A stretch of 64,000 nucleotides of DNA, taken from positions 62,001 to 126,000 of the forward strand of contig JAWKYB010000002.1 in the NCBI GenBank assembly GCA_041396705.1, written 5' to 3'. Of this stretch, positions 60,790 through 64,000 are shown in pieces. The first letter of the stretch is position 1, and each line of letters begins with the position of its first letter. Origin of the DNA: Alphaproteobacteria bacterium. GTDB taxonomy: Bacteria; Pseudomonadota; Alphaproteobacteria; CALKHQ01. Position numbers and translations under genes: made by a program. The notes under the pieces are model-generated. The model did no database searches. It was given only the letters and a program-made list of their open reading frames with translations, and had not been told where the DNA came from.

Positions 60790-62361
60790 ATGGCGCGGAT
60801 TCCGATCGGTTACCGCCTGCGTGAGCGCCGGCGGGCGCTGGGCATGACCCAGACCGAGCTGGCACAGGCGGTCGGCATCTCGCCCAGCTACGCCAACCTG
60901 ATCGAGCACGACCGCCGCCAGATCGGCGGCGCGCTGCTGGCCAACCTCGCCCGCGTGCTCGGCCTCGACCTCGACAGCCTGACCGGGGCGCAGGAGGCGC
61001 GGCTGATCCAGGCGCTGGGCGAGCTGGCCGGCGACCCGGCGCTGCGCGGGCTCGACCTGCCGCCGGGCGATGCCGCCGACCTGGTCGCCCGTCACCCGGC
61101 CTGGAGCCGGGCGCTGCTGACCCTCTATCGCAGCCTGGTCGACACCCGCGGCCAGGTCGCGGCGCTGACCGAGCGGCTGAGCCAGGATTCGGTGCTGATG
61201 GACATCGGCCACCAGATCCTCACCCACATCACCTCGATCCGCTCCTCGGCGGAGATCCTGGAGGAGTTCACCGACCTCGACGATGCGCGCCGGCGCCAGT
61301 TCCTGGCGGTGGTCGCCGGCGAGAGCACGCGGCTCGCCGCCGCCGCGCAGGCGCTGTTCGCCTTCTTCAAGGACGCCAGCGCCGATGCACGCACCTCCTC
61401 GCCGATGGAGGAGGTCGACGACTTCATCATCGACAACCGCAACTACTTTCCCGCCCTGGAAGAGGCGGCCGCGGCGCTGCGCCGGCGGCTCGACGCGCCG
61501 GAACGGCTGGAGACGGCGGCGCTGGCCGCGCACCTGGAAGGCCGCCACGGCATCGCCTGCCGCACCGTCGCCGCCGGCGGAGCGGACGAGGCGGCGTCGG
61601 CCGCCGCCTGCCGCTACGACCGGGCGGGTGCGGTCATGCTGATCCCAGAGGGGCTGCCGGCGATGACGGTGCGCTTCCAGCTCGCCCACCTGGTCGCCGA
61701 GCTGGAGGCGGCAGACGCCATCGCTGCACAGGTGGCGGGCGCGCGCCTGAGCAGCGAGGAGGCGCGCCGCCGCGCCGAGCGGGCGCTGGCCTCCTATGTC
61801 GCCGGCGCCGTGCTGTTCCCCTACGAGGCGTTCCACGACGCCGCCACCCGCACCCGCTACGACATCGACGTGCTGGAGCACCGCTTCGGCGGCAGCTTCG
61901 AGCAGGTCTGCCACCGGCTGGTCACTCTGCGCCGGCAGGACCTCAGCGGCGTGCCGTTCGCCTTCATGCGCGCGGACCCCGCCGGCAACGTCACCAAGCG
62001 CTTCAGCATCCCCGGGCTCAGCCTGCCGCGCTATGGCACCGCCTGTCCGCTGTGGGCGATCTACCGCGCGCTGCAGGCACCCAACCAGACGGTGGCGCAG
62101 ATGGCGTGCATGCCCGACGACAGCGCCTTCCTGTTCATCGCGCGCGCCATCGTCAAGCGGCCGCCCGCGCACCGGCGGCCGGGCACCGCGTTCAGCGTGA
62201 TGATCTGCTGCGAGGCGCTGTATGCCGACCGCATCGTCTACGGCGACGGGCTCGACCCCGGCCGCCCGTCGCTGCTGACCCCGGTCGGCACCACCTGCCG
62301 GCTGTGCCCGCGCGACGACTGCGCCCAGCGCGCCTATCCGCGCGTTCTCGCCCCGGCATGA
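60790..62361 (+). CDS. XRE-family regulator with histidine-kinase-like dimerisation segment (DUF2083 type)
   Basis: 523 residues. Helix-turn-helix at about 7-60 (RLRERRRALGMTQTELAQAV, GISPSYANLIEHDRR). Residues about 138-195 (GHQILTHITSIRSSAEILEE, then RRRQFLAVVAGESTRLAAA) resemble the HisKA helical hairpin but with the phospho-His box ELRTPL missing. The middle domain looks like a degenerate M78 peptidase fold without HExxH (AHLVAELE). C-terminal CRLCPRDDCAQRAYP is the DUF2083 cysteine cluster. Related proteins regulate short-chain acyl-CoA metabolism. Confidence 0.8.
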   Translation: MARIPIGYRLRERRRALGMTQTELAQAVGISPSYANLIEHDRRQIGGALLANLARVLGLDLDSLTGAQEARLIQALGELAGDPALRGLDLPPGDAADLVARHPAWSRALLTLYRSLVDTRGQVAALTERLSQDSVLMDIGHQILTHITSIRSSAEILEEFTDLDDARRRQFLAVVAGESTRLAAAAQALFAFFKDASADARTSSPMEEVDDFIIDNRNYFPALEEAAAALRRRLDAPERLETAALAAHLEGRHGIACRTVAAGGADEAASAAACRYDRAGAVMLIPEGLPAMTVRFQLAHLVAELEAADAIAAQVAGARLSSEEARRRAERALASYVAGAVLFPYEAFHDAATRTRYDIDVLEHRFGGSFEQVCHRLVTLRRQDLSGVPFAFMRADPAGNVTKRFSIPGLSLPRYGTACPLWAIYRALQAPNQTVAQMACMPDDSAFLFIARAIVKRPPAHRRPGTAFSVMICCEALYADRIVYGDGLDPGRPSLLTPVGTTCRLCPRDDCAQRAYPRVLAPA

Positions 62362-62462
62362 AACGGCCGGCGTTGCGGGCATGGCCAATCTGACCTACGC
62401 TTCACGCAACAAATTGGGGAGCGGCGCCCGCGAAGGCGCCGCCGGTTGGGGGAGTGAGCCGT

Positions 62463-62855
62463 GTGGGATCGTCGATCCTGATCGTCGAGGACGAGCCTTT
62501 TATCGTCGAATCCCTGCGCTTCCTGCTGGAGCGCGAGGGCCACACGGTGCAGGCAGTGAGGGACGGCGCCGCCGCGATCGCGGCGATCGACCGGGCGCGG
62601 CCGGACCTGATCGTGCTCGACGTCATGCTGCCCAAGCGCAACGGTTTCGAGATCCTGAAATGGGTGCGCGGCCATCGCACAGTCAGTGACGTCCCCGTGC
62701 TGATCCTGACCGCCAAGGGCCAGGACGCCGACCGCAGGAAGGCGGAGGAGTTCGGCGTGGACGCCTTCGTCACCAAGCCGTTCTCAAACCGCGACGTCAT
62801 CCGCCAGGTCACCGACCTGCTCGCCGCCGGCCGGGCGCAGGCGGCGGCGCACTAG
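62463..62855 (+). CDS. Single-domain response regulator
   Basis: 130-residue receiver domain with no output domain. ILIVEDEPFIVESL holds the acidic pair, DLIVLDVMLPKRNG the phospho-acceptor Asp, VLILTAKGQ the switch Thr, and FVTKPFSN the Lys. GGGGGAG lies 6 bases before GTG 62463, which is preferred over GTG 62454. It precedes a symporter/histidine-kinase gene and is a likely phosphorylation partner. 100 bases downstream of the XRE gene. Confidence 0.88.
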   Translation: MGSSILIVEDEPFIVESLRFLLEREGHTVQAVRDGAAAIAAIDRARPDLIVLDVMLPKRNGFEILKWVRGHRTVSDVPVLILTAKGQDADRRKAEEFGVDAFVTKPFSNRDVIRQVTDLLAAGRAQAAAH

Positions 62856-62877
62856 GCCAGCGGCGGATGCCGGCCGG

Positions 62878-63141
62878 ATGACCAGGTTCACCCGCGCCAA
62901 GGAGGCGGCCTTCGTCGTCCCGCTGTTCGGGTTGTTCCTGCTGCTGCCGCCGATCCTGGCGCTGTTCGACACCGACAGCACCCTGTTCGGCATTCCGGTG
63001 CTGCACGTCTATGTCTTCGCGGTGTGGTTCGGCCTGGTCGCCGCCGGCTGGTGGCTGTCGCGCCGGCTCGCCGCCGGCGAGGCCGATGCGACAGGCGGCG
63101 ACACGGCCGACAAGGGCCGGCCGGCCGACGGCCCGGACTGA
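62878..63141 (+). CDS. Small membrane protein, companion of symporter/kinase
   Basis: 87 residues with two membrane segments (AAFVVPLFGLFLLLPPILAL and VLHVYVFAVWFGLVAAGWWL) and an acidic, Gly-rich cytoplasmic tail. Short proteins of this kind often precede sodium:solute symporter genes. No known catalytic motif. Five bases before the next gene start. Confidence 0.75.
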   Translation: MTRFTRAKEAAFVVPLFGLFLLLPPILALFDTDSTLFGIPVLHVYVFAVWFGLVAAGWWLSRRLAAGEADATGGDTADKGRPADGPD

Positions 63142-63146
63142 GCGCC

Positions 63147-64000
63147 GTGCTCGACACCGGGCTCGTCCTCTTCACCGCGCTGTCCTATGTGGCGCTGCTG
63201 TTCGTGCTCGCCTTCCTCAGCGACCGCCGCGCCAAGGCCGGCCAGCGCGGCCTGCTCGGCTCGCCCGCGGTCTACACCCTGTCGATCGCGGTCTACTGCA
63301 CCTCGTGGACCTTCTACGGCGCGGTCGGCTCTGCCGCGCGCAACGGGCTGGAGTTCGCGGCGATCTACCTGGGCCCGACCCTGGTGTTCATCGGCTGGTG
63401 GTTCCTGCTGCGCAAGCTGGTGCGGATCAGCAAGACCCACCGCATCACCTCGATCGCCGACTTCGTCTCCTCGCGCTACGGCAAGAGCACCTCGCTGTCG
63501 GTGCTGGTCACCCTGATCGCGGTGATCGGCACCACGCCCTATATCGCGCTGCAGCTGAAGGCGGTCACCATCAGCTTCGGCGTGGTCGCCCAGGCGGCCG
63601 GCAGCGTCGACCCCGACGGCTTCGCCGGCCCGCTGTTCGACACCGCCTTCTGGGTCGCCGTCGCCATGGCGGCATTCACCATCCTGTTCGGCACCCGCAA
63701 TGTCGACGCCGACGAGCATCACCCCGGCGTCGTCGCCGCCATCGCCTTCGAATCCCTGGTCAAGCTGATGGCGCTGGTCGCCGTCGGCCTGTTCGTGGTG
63801 TTCGGGCTCGGCGGGGTCGGGCTGGCCGGCGTGATCGACGGCGCTGCGCTGGGCCGGGCGATGGACCAGCTGGTCCACCTGCCCGACGGCTTCGCGCCGC
63901 GCTGGATCACCATCACCTTCCTGTCGGCGACCGCGATCCTGTGCCTGCCGCGCCAGTTCCAGGTGACGGTGGTGGAGATCTCCAACGAGCGCCACCTCTA
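63147..64000 (+). CDS. Sodium:solute symporter-type sensor histidine kinase (CbrA-like), partial
   Basis: Runs off the right edge; about 284 residues are visible. The N-terminus starts after GTG 63147 with an SSS-family region: SPAVYTLSIAVYCTSWTFYG, GSAARNGLEFAAIYLGP, HRITSIADFVSSRYGKS and ATAILCLPRQFQVTVVE, the pattern of symporter domains fused to histidine kinases (CbrA). The kinase part would lie outside the window. The adjacent response regulator supports the assignment; a plain symporter is possible. Confidence 0.8.
   Translation, partial: MLDTGLVLFTALSYVALLFVLAFLSDRRAKAGQRGLLGSPAVYTLSIAVYCTSWTFYGAVGSAARNGLEFAAIYLGPTLVFIGWWFLLRKLVRISKTHRITSIADFVSSRYGKSTSLSVLVTLIAVIGTTPYIALQLKAVTISFGVVAQAAGSVDPDGFAGPLFDTAFWVAVAMAAFTILFGTRNVDADEHHPGVVAAIAFESLVKLMALVAVGLFVVFGLGGVGLAGVIDGAALGRAMDQLVHLPDGFAPRWITITFLSATAILCLPRQFQVTVVEISNERHL

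Overview
The window is GC-rich DNA (roughly 70% by eye) from an alphaproteobacterium. Evidence for that assignment: a LexA box of the alphaproteobacterial GTTC-N7-GTTC type, a dense set of nutrient ABC importers, a solute-symporter-type sensor kinase next to a stand-alone response regulator, and the palindromic intergenic repeats common in Rhodospirillales and Rhizobiales. A Rhodospirillales-like genus is my best guess, not a demonstrated assignment.

Region by region. (1) 1-2.5 kb: end of a sugar ABC importer operon (solute-binding protein, two permeases, minus strand) with a probable palindromic operator. (2) 2.7-11.5 kb: a truncated prophage holding only a C1-like repressor, early small genes, terminase small and large subunits, a small virion protein, portal, a Bbp19-like protein and a scaffold-like protein. 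The capsid and tail genes are missing, and the large terminase is split by an insertion carrying a palindromic repeat. (3) 11.5-36.2 kb: a surface-polysaccharide region with membrane proteins, a radical SAM protein, methyltransferases, a Fic protein, glycosyltransferases and a thiamine-diphosphate E1 alpha/beta pair. Its core is a tightly coupled gene string: SIS isomerase, HAD phosphatase, transaldolase, two SDR epimerases, nucleotidyltransferase-kinase, Gfo/Idh/MocA oxidoreductase, and a UDP-sugar-dehydrogenase-like protein without the catalytic cysteine. Together these look like a complete route from a pentose or hexose phosphate to a modified nucleotide-activated heptose or octose; the set of enzyme classes closely parallels the octose branch of lincosamide biosynthesis. 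The locus is interrupted by a 1.3-kb mosaic of repeats. (4) 36.2-46.6 kb: a catabolic block with a D-aminoacylase-like amidohydrolase, a non-heme iron oxygenase and a nucleoside deaminase (the last two frameshifted), facing a BMP-type ABC importer operon that also holds a hydratase and an amidase and has a good sigma-54 promoter candidate. (5) 46.8-47.6 kb: a small lipoprotein and an Hsp20 chaperone.

(6) 47.85-55.2 kb: the most unusual system. A 591-residue protein joins an N-terminal winged-helix DNA-binding domain to a complete type-II periplasmic-binding-protein domain with no signal peptide. Its second half is clearly homologous to the secreted solute-binding protein encoded just downstream, which is followed by two permeases and two ATPases. 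I infer a cytoplasmic one-component regulator built from a duplicated solute-binding protein, sensing the same ligand class that the adjacent importer brings in.

(7) 55.4-60.6 kb: a branched-chain amino-acid/amide importer operon (livFGMH plus a Tat-exported binding protein). (8) 60.8 kb to the end: a divergent XRE-type regulator containing a histidine-kinase-like dimerisation segment, a response regulator, a small membrane protein, and the start of a symporter/histidine-kinase fusion that runs off the window.

Four genes between 23 and 39 kb carry small frame disruptions that leave the rest of the protein well conserved. Recent decay and assembly error are both possible. No rRNA, tRNA, CRISPR array, integrase or transposase was seen.
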